Source: Tubulanus polymorphus (Eukaryota; Nemertea; Palaeonemertea; Tubulaniformes; Tubulanidae). Taken from it: a stretch of DNA of 64,000 bases. Under the pieces are notes generated by a model that saw nothing but the letters and a program-made list of their open reading frames with translations, ran no database searches and was not told the DNA's origin. Made by a program: the position numbers and the translations under genes. The stretch lies in assembly GCF_964204645.1 (NCBI RefSeq), contig NC_134030.1, positions 14,040,447 to 14,104,446 of the forward strand. The letters are read 5' to 3'. Positions 11,163-21,039 of this stretch are shown piece after piece; positions within the stretch are counted from its first letter, which is position 1, and each line of letters opens with the position of its first letter.

Positions 11163-12944
11163 AAAGAAGTTTCCAGTTTCTAGGGGTCATTTTGTGGCGG
11201 TCCCTCAGGTCCCCATTGTTGCGATAATTTGCGCTCATTTTCGAAACATAAGTTTAGATTGAATATCTTATAGTTCTGCAGTCCCTTGCTCGATGAACTG
11301 AATTTATATACCATTTTGAAGGAAATGAAATGCAGATCTTTGTTAGTGATTCTTGGAATTTTTGAACGCTGCGATTGAGAACAGTAACGATATGAAACCA
11401 AGGACCGCATATCTTAACCGCGCGTAAAGGGAATCGCGATATTTATTAATTTTGAAATATTTAAGTATATCTTGAAGCTTTATTTCCAATTTTCACAGAG
11501 GTTAAAGAGGGTTATTTGCAGTTTAGGCCTGTTTAAAAATTTTTTTAACATCTTTCCTGGGGACTGATCTGTACCCGCTTGAGTTTGAGATTACGCGCAA
11601 AAGGGGTCTTCCACTGCGCATTGCCATTTCACCGAACATTGAGATTTGCGAAAAGAAATCGAAAAAATAAGATTTTATACTGGTTTGATATCATTAATAT
11701 TGCTTCTTATGGTTATATATTACCTTTATTTTCGTATGATTAAAAATGGACGTTGAGTGCTTTGAGGAATTCGAGTTTTGTAGCGTTGGGAAATTGAAGG
11801 ATTTCTTGTAAGAGTGGGGACGTTCTGTGTTGGTTTCAAAGGTGGCCTAGTTGAGAGCCTAATTTGCTTTTCAACAAAATGTACCACTCATGGATGGACA
11901 CTAGAACAAAATCTAAGTTTTTATATATTTTTGAATATGTGGCGCAGCTTAAAGTAGCCCAACTGGACGTTGACCCCCTAAAACAGAATATCAAATGGGG
12001 GACAGGGCCCCTTTAAATACGAAATTGGAATTTTATATCAGCAAGGTTATCTGGTCGATGTTTTCCAGCAAGAAGGTTGAGATTCAGTAAATTCATCGTA
12101 TGATCCCAGGATTAGGGATTACCAGATAGAGATATGTGAAATATGTGAGAAATATATGAGTATTGAAATATGTCCTAAGCGTTTAAATTGACTGGCACAT
12201 TTCACCATCGACTCTAAAACGTTTTGGGCCCATGATTTCACCGAACACAAAATCGGCGCTAGGCTGGACGGGCTGCATGCGACAATTCCCCAATGGTCAG
12301 TTCACACTTCAATAGCGGGACAAACCGGATCCCGAAACCAGATTAACGAATTGCCCCCGCCAAAATACGGTACAAACAAGATATGGATTATAATCTCAAA
12401 ATATCCCCATGGAAATGTGAAGAAATCAAATTGTATTTAAATATTTCTTGTCGCAAATCTCAATGTTCAGTGAAATTGCAATGCGCAGTGGGAGACCCGT
12501 TTTGCGCGTAATCTCAAACTCAAGCGGGTACAGATCAGTCGTCAGCAAAGCTATTCAAAAGATTTTAACACTGGCTTAAACTGCAAATAACCCTCTTTAA
12601 CCTCTATGAAAATAGGAAATTACAGCTTCAAGCTATACTTATATATTTCAAAATCAATAAATATTGCGATTTCTTTTACGCGCGGTTAAGATATGCGGTC
12701 CTTGGTTTCACATCGTCACTGTTCTCAATTGTTGCATTCAAAAATTCCAAGAATCGCCAACAAATATCTGCATTTCATTTCCTTTAAAATGGTGTATAAA
12801 TTAAGTTCATCGAGCAAGGGACTGCAGAACTATGTGATATTCAATCTAAACTTATGTTTTAAAAATGAGCTCAAATTATCGCAACAGTGGGGACCTCGAG
12901 GAACCGCCACAAAATGGCGCCTGGAAACTGGAAACTTCTTTATT
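11163..12944. mobile_element. Long-TIR foldback element nested between gag and protease
   Basis: Bases about 11163-11665 recur as the reverse complement at about 12443-12944, giving arms of about 500 bp around an about 780-bp centre. The outer ends read AATAAAGAAGTTTCC on both sides. No transposase frame exists, and apparent ORFs in the arms mirror each other. I could not identify a target duplication, so the precise boundary and family are uncertain. Its position, splitting the gag zinc-knuckle region from the protease, shows it arrived after the retrotransposon. Confidence 0.75.
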
Positions 12945-13919
12945 GGAAACTCTACAGAATCGAGCAATGTGTCCCATCTCGCCGCAGTTATAACATTTGA
13001 CGTCTTTCTTCTGTTCTCCGCGCCTAAACTGATCTCGGGGACCATTACCGTTCATCATTACGGTCTTCACCATGCTGCTGAGTTCTGACACTTGATGTTT
13101 CAACTCTCGAAGTTCACTGTGATCGTCGAGCTTAACCGAGTTAACATGGCCACGACTTCCTCGTTCACGGTCGTCTTCAAGCTTGGTAAAGCCTTCCAGC
13201 TCAACTGCCAATCGAACCAACTCATTTAGATTCTCGCACCTGCTTCTGAACAGCTGCATTCGCAAATCGCGGTCATCTAATGCGTCGATAAAATGGGTTC
13301 TGATCATTCGATCACGCTGACGAGAATCAAGGTCTGGATACGCTCTCGCTGATAACGTGGTAAGAGCTTGGGCTAACTCACGTAACGTCTCATTTCGTCT
13401 TCGTTTTCTATTTCTAATCTCAGCCAAGAATAACTCTGCCTGATTTCCATAACCGAATCTACTGTCGAGTATTCTATTCAGTTCGTGATAATTGGAACGA
13501 TCACATGCCGGGACTGCACACGCCAACTGTCGAGCAGGACCACGAAGTGATGCAAACAAGTAGTCTGCTTTCGTTTCATCGTTCCAACCATTAATTCGTG
13601 CCACCGTTTCGAAGACTTGACTGTAGTCTTGCCAGGGAGTTTCGTCAGAGTACAATTCGGGCTTCATCTTGCAGACACTAAAAGACGAATCTCGTTGATA
13701 CGGTCGTACGTCACTGGAAACTGGAACATGTTGAAATCTCTCGCGTTCATCCTCAGACGGTAGATCATGCAGCATATCACCAGCAGCTTCTCTGCGCATG
13801 ACGACGGGTTCCATCATCACACGATTCTCTGATGGACTTGAACTGCGGGATCTCCGATGGTCACCATTTGAGCCACAGATCTCTTTATTTCTAACTATAG
13901 ATCTCGTTTCCATTCTCAA
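12876..13919 (-). CDS. gag: Gag polyprotein (capsid and zinc-knuckle nucleocapsid)
   Basis: A 347-codon frame. Residues about 100-250 form a retrotransposon Gag capsid domain, recognisable by the helical pattern around 'NGWNDETKADYLFASLRG' and the following 'L..RFG', 'FLAEIRNRKR' and 'LRELA' segments. A CCHC zinc knuckle, CYNCGEMGHIARFC (C-x2-C-x4-H-x4-C), lies near residue 310. The frame then enters the inverted repeat of the nested insertion and stops, so the natural C-terminus, probably continuous with the protease, is lost. The N-terminal 100 residues are polar and probably disordered. It would package element RNA in cytoplasmic virus-like particles. The 5' leader of about 190 nt to the PBS is normal. 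Confidence 0.88.
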   Translation of the reverse strand: MRMETRSIVRNKEICGSNGDHRRSRSSSPSENRVMMEPVVMRREAAGDMLHDLPSEDERERFQHVPVSSDVRPYQRDSSFSVCKMKPELYSDETPWQDYSQVFETVARINGWNDETKADYLFASLRGPARQLACAVPACDRSNYHELNRILDSRFGYGNQAELFLAEIRNRKRRRNETLRELAQALTTLSARAYPDLDSRQRDRMIRTHFIDALDDRDLRMQLFRSRCENLNELVRLAVELEGFTKLEDDRERGSRGHVNSVKLDDHSELRELKHQVSELSSMVKTVMMNGNGPRDQFRRGEQKKDVKCYNCGEMGHIARFCRVSNKEVSSFQAPFCGGSSRSPLLR

Positions 13920-14110
13920 ACCTAATACGTTGATGTATACTTAAAATAATGGAAAGAAATCATCTATATGTGCATATACGTTTTCGAGTCAAGTTTCAAG
14001 ATAGGCCTAGTTCATGACTATTGAACACCAGGCCCGATAACGAGTGTTTCTCGTCCGAAGCTGGGCACAAGCTGAATAGGAGGAACGTCGCATCATCGAA
14101 AAATATAAAT

Positions 14111-14129
14111 AATCCCACCGCTGCCACCA
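14111..14129 (-). promoter_or_regulatory. Primer-binding site complementary to tRNA-Leu
   Basis: Three bases inside the 5' LTR the plus strand reads aatcccaccgctgccacca, which is the 3' end of a eukaryotic tRNA-Leu including CCA. On the element's strand it is TGGTGGCAGCGGTGGGATT, a perfect 19-nt PBS. This fixes the element's orientation as minus. Confidence 0.9.
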
Positions 14130-14132
14130 TTT

Positions 14133-16101
14133 TGTAGCGGATTTGGGTAGTAGCGTGGTCCAAATCCGTAGGCGTCCGCTACGGGGTCCGTCCCGGGTCA
14201 CCTTACTTCGGGGAGTGAAGTAAAGAAGGAGCTGCCCTAAACTGCAGCTTCCCCGGGAAAAGGATTCATTCGTCAAAAATACTAAAAGTCGAGGATTATC
14301 TGTTGTAAAAAAGGTTTGTCAACTCCACTGTTGTTGCTCCTGCTTTCCCCATGACTCCAGGTTATCTGGCCAGAATAACCACCCCAGCCCCACCTCTTGA
14401 TGGACCGCGTTCGGAGGATTTCATCATAAAAATATCCATCTAGGGCTCAGTCATGACTCCTTCCAAGTGCGTTCCGTTGCACAATATCGTCCCCCCGTAC
14501 AATCTCGCAGGATATCTCGCAACAACTAGTCTAGACCTCACATATCTTCAACCTCACAGTCTCGAACTAATAAAAACAAAACCACGAATGATGCGACTCT
14601 TCTCTCCTCATGTTCCTTCTTCAGACGTTCAAAAACATAACAGACTCGCCATGTAGAAAATATACGTACAATAGCCATGTCATTAGGCCATTTATTAGGT
14701 CGATAAATACAGCATCAACAGGACATTTCCATAGTACAGGACCATGAAAAAAATGCATACAAACTGCTCTCAACCTCGCTCTAAGAGGTTTAACCAATTA
14801 TTATAAATACATGTATTGCGAAAATCGCAATAAAATATCATGGTGACAGATGGAAATCGCAGTATCAGCTTCAATAGGCTATCAAAGCTGGAGAGAAAGC
14901 GATTAAGTTCACCCAGCTTCAGAGTTGAAGCAAGGAATGCTTCAGATGCTTTGAAATAAGGATCTCAGGTAGAAAGCTTCAAATCATGCTTTCAGACGAC
15001 TGCCAAAGTAACTATTCAGCTAGGCTGTATAAAATTCGTAATGAAGTTTGAAGCATCACAAAGCTGGAAAGCTTGATGCTTTAAGAAACGTGCTTCGCAT
15101 CACAAAAGCTGAGATCTTTAGTCTATGTACACGATAATTCGAATCTTCTCTATCTACATGATAATTGTAGTTGAAGCATCTAAAAAATGAAAGCTTCAAA
15201 GCATCCTTCATGCTTCACGGGAACATGCTTCACCATAAAGTTATTTGATTCTATCTACAAACATACGATACTTCACATCGATTATAGCTGAAGCATCTTA
15301 AAAGTGAAAGCTTCAAAGCATCATTGCTTCACCATAATAAAGTTGTTTCATTCCATCTACATGCGATACTTCATGACGATTAGTTGAAGCATCTCAAAGC
15401 ATCTCAAAGCTGAATGCTTCAAAAGTAAGGGTCTGGAAAACGATTCCCATATGTCACCATCCATGACGAAATAGCTTATAATACGCTGTCGTTAGAAATA
15501 TAATTTAATTCTAACCATGTTCTATGCAATTGCTCACCGAATAAAGGTAGTCAGTCAGCCGATCTTCAAATAAATATCTTCAGTTTGCTTGCTTTATAAC
15601 TTGACGTAAGTTGACAATCAAGTTGTTATTACTGAGCAGCCGAACTGTCACACTTATATAGAGGCGCGGCGTGACGTCACAACAAAAACAAAGGCTCTAA
15701 TTGGCCGAGAGACGCGAAGCATGACGTCACGCAACAAAAAAAGCCGCGATTGGCTAGAAAAACACGTGCAGCGACGAGCGCACAACAACAAAGGCTGTGG
15801 TTGGTTGAAAAACCACAGCGAGGCTCAGCTCTGCACATAAATTATTGAACCACGGGAATCGAACCCGCACGGATAAATATTATGAAAACCGCAAGAACTA
15901 CGCGAATAGAAGTGAAAATAGAAGTCCCGCGACAGAAATAAAGGTAGATAAATCACTCAAATGTGAATCTATCCACCCCGCGCCTATATGGTTTAATTAA
16001 TACAACGCGACATCGCATAAGAAAGGAAGGCAAATGAAGAGAGGGGAGGACACCGAAGCGAAAGAAAACAACAAATCAAATCAAAATCAATTTTCGCTAC
16101 A
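14133..16101 (-). repeat. 5' LTR of the LTR retrotransposon
   Basis: It carries TGTAGCG...CGCTACA ends and differs from the 3' LTR by scattered substitutions and a few small indels, for example 12 extra bases near 16012-16024. It contains an imperfect array of 'gcttcaaagcatc'-type words (about 14880-15430) and the promoter cluster listed separately. Confidence 0.93.
15653..15760 (-). promoter_or_regulatory. LTR promoter: TATA box with CRE and CCAAT sites
   Basis: Reading on the minus strand, two TGACGTCA cAMP-response-type palindromes and two CCAAT boxes (ATTGG on the plus strand) lie just upstream of a TATA element, TCTATATAAG (15653-15662). The identical cluster occurs in the other LTR (TATA 8981-8990, CRE 9000-9007 and 9050-9057, CCAAT 9028-9032 and 9077-9081). 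Transcription would run into gag, as expected of a U3 promoter. Confidence 0.65.
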
Positions 16102-16222
16102 GACGGACTTTCGTCGAAACTTGCGGGCCGCGTCGCGCGGGTAGTTTAAATACGTGAATGAAGGATAACAAAACGATTTTGTGTAATTTTCAGAATATTT
16201 ACAAAGAATATTCACGAAATAT

Positions 16223-18283
16223 TGAAGCGGAACACCGGGATTCGGGGTAGCGTGCTCTGGCAAGTGACTGCAAAAATATACTTCCGTTTCCGTTAAAATT
16301 CATAATGTCAAGTCTAAGGTCTCAACTCTCGGAATTTCCTCGACCAAGAGGGAATACAGGTAACTCTCTCTCTCTCTCTCTTTCTGTAATCCTATACATT
16401 TAAGGAAAAAGTTGCATATAGGCGTCGCTTCTAGGGTTCGCTCACGTCACTAGCATCTGGGAGGTAGAGAAGCTAGAAGGGGAAAATTCTCTTGTTTTCC
16501 TCCATGAGATTTAACGCGCAAAAATATGTCAAGTCTTCCTCTGGTGAGTGAGAATACTTAAAGGAGTCCTAATTCTCAGTGATAAGTCATAATTGTAACA
16601 CGGGTGACTGAATGTCCTCACAAATCACCCATGAAAAAGGCGTGTGCATGTATGAAAAACTGTGACCAAAAGAATTAATAGAAGAATCATGAATGAGTCA
16701 AATAAGATAAAAATCCCCTAGCTTTCTCTCCGACTGAGGAGGAAATACAGGACTGCGTCCAGCGCTACAAGTATTTCCAGCCTCCACAGCCGACCTGATC
16801 AGGCGTTTAGCTTCAAAAAGAATAATAGATACCAACTAAATAAAACGAGGAGCATTCACCAATATTTGGCCTCTCCCACTAGAGGGTGCCCTCAATGCTT
16901 CCCCTTTTTGAAGACTTACATGATGCCCTAAACTCTCCAACCCACAAGATTCTTCAAGAATATTTTATGGTGTCACAGAATCCCAAAAATGCACAAGAAA
17001 ATCCTTTCCTCAATTGATAGTAAATCCGACACCACAAAAATAGTTTAGGGAAAAAGGCAAAGATTTAGAATTTTATGTATATGATAATATTCTCTTGAAT
17101 ACTATTTATTATTTCTTGGAAATATTCGAACAATGAACAATATATACACAACCTCGAGGTTATCTCTTATTTACAACATTTAAGGTAGATAAGATGGCCA
17201 ACCGGCCACCAAAGGAGGAGATTAACAAGGGCATATTGCCCTTAATACAAGTGCACGACTCGCACCAGAATTCAATAGTATTAGGAATAAAGATTTCAGA
17301 TATTCTAACATTACGACTCAATAATAGTTACTTAAACCAGGGAAGTGTGATGATCACATCACACTTCCCTGCTTAAACCCTGCGCTCGTTTTACGCTAAA
17401 GAAGATGTAACTCTAAGTGCTCTTAATAAAGATAAGAATTTTCGCTATATTTAATCATAGTTCCAGTTAAGTATTTATTTAATCATTCTTCCTATTATGT
17501 TTATGTAAGAGATGGTCACTACTCCGAAAACTCAAAAGTTGAGGGAAAAACCAAGAGAGGAAATCGGAAAGAAGAATACTTTCGGGGAATAATTCGAAGG
17601 AGAAAACCTCCTTGAACCCTGAAAGATTGTTTTCCGAAAACATCTTGGAAGAAAAACAACTTTGAGAATAAGGACCAAGAAATACTTAAAGAGAATCAGT
17701 GCTAAGTATGACTTACTAAGAAAATTAGATTAATCCCTCCCCCCATAGTTCAAAATCTTAGTAATACACACCTAAGAATGTGCACCGAGACTAATTAATA
17801 AAGCACATTTTTGCCTTTTATAGAGCCCAGATTATGACGTAACCCCATCTAATTGGTTAAAACAAAGCACCCCGAGCACACAATATAATTAAGAACCGTA
17901 TAGTGGCGCCATCTCGGGCACAGAGCACAGCATAAAAATATCGATTTAAGCACGGGAACATCGATTAAGGCACATTAACTCGAAAAATACAAACCGGGAG
18001 TGACCCGAACACATAGAAAAGGTCTTTAGGTACAGTTTTTGAATTCAGATTAAATCATACAATATTTCATTAAGATAGAAATGAAAATAGTTTCTAATCC
18101 ACCAGACCGAAGTCCAAAGCATTAAACATTCTTGTCTCAGAGTTACAAATACATTATAAGGTTTTATTTTACATCATACAAACTTTTAATAGGAATTTAA
18201 TATGAATTTTAGACTGAGCTGGGGAGGACTCTGCAGCTGGAAAATAAAAAGAACAGAACGAAGTGAAACGAATTTCCGCTACA
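16223..18283 (-). mobile_element. Solo LTR of a related retrotransposon
   Basis: A 2.06-kb block with TG...CA ends (TGAAGCGG...CCGCTACA) flanked by the 4-bp duplication ATAT (16219-16222 and 18284-18287). The reverse complement starts TGTAGCGGAAATTCG, close to the TGTAGCGAAAATTG start of the complete element, which suggests the same family and orientation. No second copy is in the window. A CT microsatellite lies near 16366-16384. Short ORFs inside (for example 17194-17376) are not supported as genes. Confidence 0.78.
17339..17370. repeat. Perfect 14-bp hairpin in the solo LTR
   Basis: AGGGAAGTGTGATG, a 4-nt ATCA loop, then the exact complement. It may be an RNA hairpin in the R/U5 region or a termination/polyadenylation aid; the function is unknown. 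Confidence 0.6.
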
Positions 18284-18685
18284 ATATTGTCAAAGAAATG
18301 TCATATTTAGTTCGTATTTCTCCGTAGAAACCGATTGGAAGACTGGATTCGAATCCCACAAAAAGCACAGTCCCTTAGCAACGGGTCGAATTTTTTTTAG
18401 AATAACAAGAGCGCCGGTTTCACAGCATCACTAAGGGTCGAGTCCCGGAGAATAACGCGCGCGCGGTTCGCGTGTTACAAAATGACCGTCCCGCTCCACA
18501 CAAGTACTGAATAATTAACTCAGAATTTTGCCAATCCCTGGGAGTAAAATGCCGTGCGTTTTTTAACATATCGTATCTTTATGTGTTTTTTACTCCCGTT
18601 TTTCAAACGTTATTCCCCTTTTCCGTTTCGAGTAAAATTCGCTATCATCCGTACCGTATTTAAAATACCGTTGTTCCATTAACAA

Positions 18686-19868
18686 ATCTTTAGTGTAAAA
18701 CATATAAAACTATTGAAGCCATGAGATTTAATGTAGAAATCTGACATTTTTAAACTACAGAAAAATTTATTTTCGTATAATCGATAAAACCATAGGCTCT
18801 CAATACGTAATCAACATTCCCAAACTCCCACGTTGTTTTGCGCAAAAAATGATTTTTTTCTTTTTTAATCTTCAAATTTCTTGTGTAAAACATATAAAAC
18901 TGTTAAAGCCGTTCGTAGAACATATCTGGCGATACAGGAAGATTTATTGTCGTAAAACAAACAAGGCTTTCAATTTGTAATCAACACTCCCAAAGCATGT
19001 TTTTTTCGCAAAAATGAATTCCTTTTCTATACATGTATTTGATCACGGCGAATCTTCGCTCGATGAGACTTCGACATTTTGGGTGATTTTCTTTGGCCAC
19101 GGACCACGTCGAACACAGGTGCCCCCGCAAAACCTATTTTTTTACAATGTAGAATTCTATATTCTTGAAGTTGCCGAAAGGGCACTCGCCTCTATTTATT
19201 CATTAAAACTTAAGACTGGCTGTGCGCTTCACCAAGTTTCGACTTTGACATATTAAGCGCAAAAAGTGTAGTTTACATCCGGGACACATGGGCATTGGCT
19301 AAAGCGTGGCAACGAAAATGACGGTCACGGACGGACTTTCGTCGAAACTTGCGGGCCGCGTCGCGCGGGTAGTTTAAATACGTCAATGAAGGATAACAAA
19401 ATGATTATGTGTAATTTTCAGAATATTTACAAAGAATATTCACAAAATAATATCAAAAAATGTTATTTTTAGTTCGTATTTCTCCGTAGAAACCGATTGG
19501 AAGACTGGATTCGAATCCCACAAAAAGCACAGTCCCTTAGCAACGGGTCGAATTTTTTAGAATAACAAGCGCGCCGGTTTCACAGCATCACTAAGGGTCG
19601 AGTCCCGGAGAATAAGGAGCGCGCGCGGTCTGCGTTTTGCAAACCGTTCCGATACAAACGAACACTGAATAATAACTCAGAATTTTGCCAATCCCTGCCG
19701 TGTGATAAAATGCGTTTTTTAACATATCTTATCTTTTTTACGTGTCTTTAACTCCCGTTTTTGAAACTTTATTCCCTGCTTGCGTATCGAGTAAAATTCG
19801 TATACATAACACTATAATCCATCAAATATCGTTGTTCCACCCATGCGACCCGTTGTACTACTTAGGAA
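18686..19868. repeat. Tandem repeat unit 2 (holds the empty sites)
   Basis: An essentially complete 1.18-kb copy of the repeat, collinear with the pieces of unit 1. It contains the uninterrupted versions of the two LTR insertion sites (near 19324-19334 and 19440-19460), so it serves as an internal pre-insertion control. Confidence 0.8.
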
Positions 19869-20533
19869 CAAATTTTTAGGGTAAAACATATAAAACTATT
19901 GAAGCTATGAGATTTAATGTAGAAATCTGACGATTTTTAACTAAGGCTTACAGAAAAATTTATTCTCGTATATTCGATAAAACAATAGGCTTTCGATTTG
20001 TAATCAACATTCCCCAAACTCCCACGTTGTTTTTTCGCAGAAAATGATTTCCATAATTCGCTCGGAGATCTATCATATTTTGGGTGATTTTCTTCGGTCA
20101 CGCCTTTGGTACCTTCGTTCAGCAAAACCTACGTTCTTTACAATGTTGAACTTGGGAACAAGTCTTGTGTAAAACATATAAAACTATTAAAGATTTAATG
20201 TAGAACATCGACGATACATTAAGATTTATTCTCGTATGAACGATAGAACAAAAAAGGCTTTCACAATTTGTAATCAACATTCGCAAAGCATGTTTTTTTC
20301 GCAAAAATGAATTTCTTTTCTAATGATCACGGCGAACCTTCGCTCATATATCTTCGATATCTAAAGTGATTTTCTTTGGCCACAGGCCCACGCCGAACAT
20401 AGAATACCTTCAACAAAACCTATGTTTTTTACAATGTAGAATTCTATATGAGTTGGGAAGAGCCACTCGCCTCTATCTATTTATTAAAACTCAAGTCGGC
20501 TGTGCGCTTCACCAAGTTTCGACTTTGACATAT
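19869..20533. repeat. Tandem repeat unit 3 (partial)
   Basis: A third copy, diverged from units 1 and 2. It covers only the first part of the repeat, down to the 'gcgcttcaccaagtttcgac' block, and then gives way to the unique sequence upstream of the IFT54-like gene. Confidence 0.75.
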
Positions 20534-20746
20534 TATTCATCATGCTATATCTAAATATTGATATTACATTTTTTTATCAATGTGGAAATAACTGAGAAAA
20601 ACTTATTTAGATAACTTGAGTATGGATAACTAATCTCAAAAGTTTTGCTCTAAAAAACTATTAGAACTTATTAACTATGGGCGCAATAAAACTATTGTAT
20701 TGCATTGGCCATATGTCCTTTTCCGCATATTCCGCACAACACTGAC

Positions 20747-20761
20747 ATTGCCATTGACAAC
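20747..20761 (+). promoter_or_regulatory. Candidate RFX X-box
   Basis: ATTGCC-ATT-GACAAC fits the X-box consensus RYYNYY-N(1-3)-RRNRAC at every position. It lies 112 bp upstream of the IFT54-like start codon, in the proximal window where RFX sites of ciliary genes usually fall. The gene's identity makes chance less likely. Confidence 0.5.
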
Positions 20762-20872
20762 GGCTGAACCCGGAAGTACGCAGTGTATTCTGGACTAGAA
20801 TTCCGGAATTCCGAGGTAAAGTGTCGAGACGTTTTTTTTCGCCTAATTTGAAACTGGGTGAAGCGCGGCGTC

Positions 20873-21007
20873 ATGGATGAAAAAGAATTTCAGAAAATAT
20901 CGAAGAAAACTCAGGACTCATTGGGAAAACTGATTAAAAAGCCTCCCCTAACGGATAAACTGCTGAAGAAACCGCCTTTCAGATTTTTGCATGATATCAT
21001 CACCTCG
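20873..21007 (+). CDS. traf3ip1: TRAF3IP1/IFT54 homologue, coding exon 1
   Basis: The 45-codon first exon starts at ATG 20873 and ends in phase 0 at a 'gtaagt' donor (21008). It encodes the start of the conserved N-terminal calponin-homology-like domain, recognisable by '[20 protein letters not shown]' and 'RFLHDIIT'. IFT54 is a subunit of the intraflagellar transport B complex. It binds tubulin through this domain and pairs with IFT20, acting in cilium assembly. An upstream in-frame GTG at 20858 is not needed. Confidence 0.9.
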
Positions 21008-21039
21008 GTAAGTCCTCGCTCATTCGACCTGGATGGATA

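Larger units (their letters stand above)
7447..16101 (-). mobile_element. Complete non-autonomous Ty3/gypsy-like LTR retrotransposon
   Basis: Two nearly identical LTRs of about 1.97 kb (7447-9417 and 14133-16101), each with TG...CA ends, bound a minus-strand internal region. It is flanked by the 4-bp duplication GACG (7443-7446 and 16102-16105). Read on the minus strand the order is: 5' LTR, tRNA-Leu primer-binding site, gag with zinc knuckle, a later 1.8-kb insertion, retropepsin, a C2H2 zinc-finger ORF, polypurine tract, 3' LTR. No reverse transcriptase, RNase H or integrase is present. Without the nested insert the internal region is only about 2.9 kb, so the element must have been mobilised in trans. 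Confidence 0.93.
5437..18685. repeat. Tandem repeat unit 1 (split by three insertions)
   Basis: Without its insertions this unit is the pieces 5437-6229, 7369-7446, 16106-16222 and 18288-18685, about 1.3 kb. It opens with 'aaatctttagtgtaaaac' and contains two diverged internal sub-repeats (each with 'gggtgattttcttt' and 'tttgtaatcaac'), a 'gccgaaagggcactcgcc' block and a block ending 'gagtcccggagaata'. The same order occurs in unit 2 at 18686-19868. No coding function is apparent. Confidence 0.75.

Noticed and set aside
12693-13088. Plus-strand 131-codon ORF and its counterpart at 11180-11410
   Set aside because: Both are readings of the inverted arms of the nested element. Their near-identity reflects the inverted repeat, not a protein family.
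18340-18365. B-box-like 'ggattcgaatcc' as a tRNA gene (also near 19508)
   Set aside because: The motif is self-complementary, there is no A-box at the right distance, and no cloverleaf forms. It is part of the tandem repeat.
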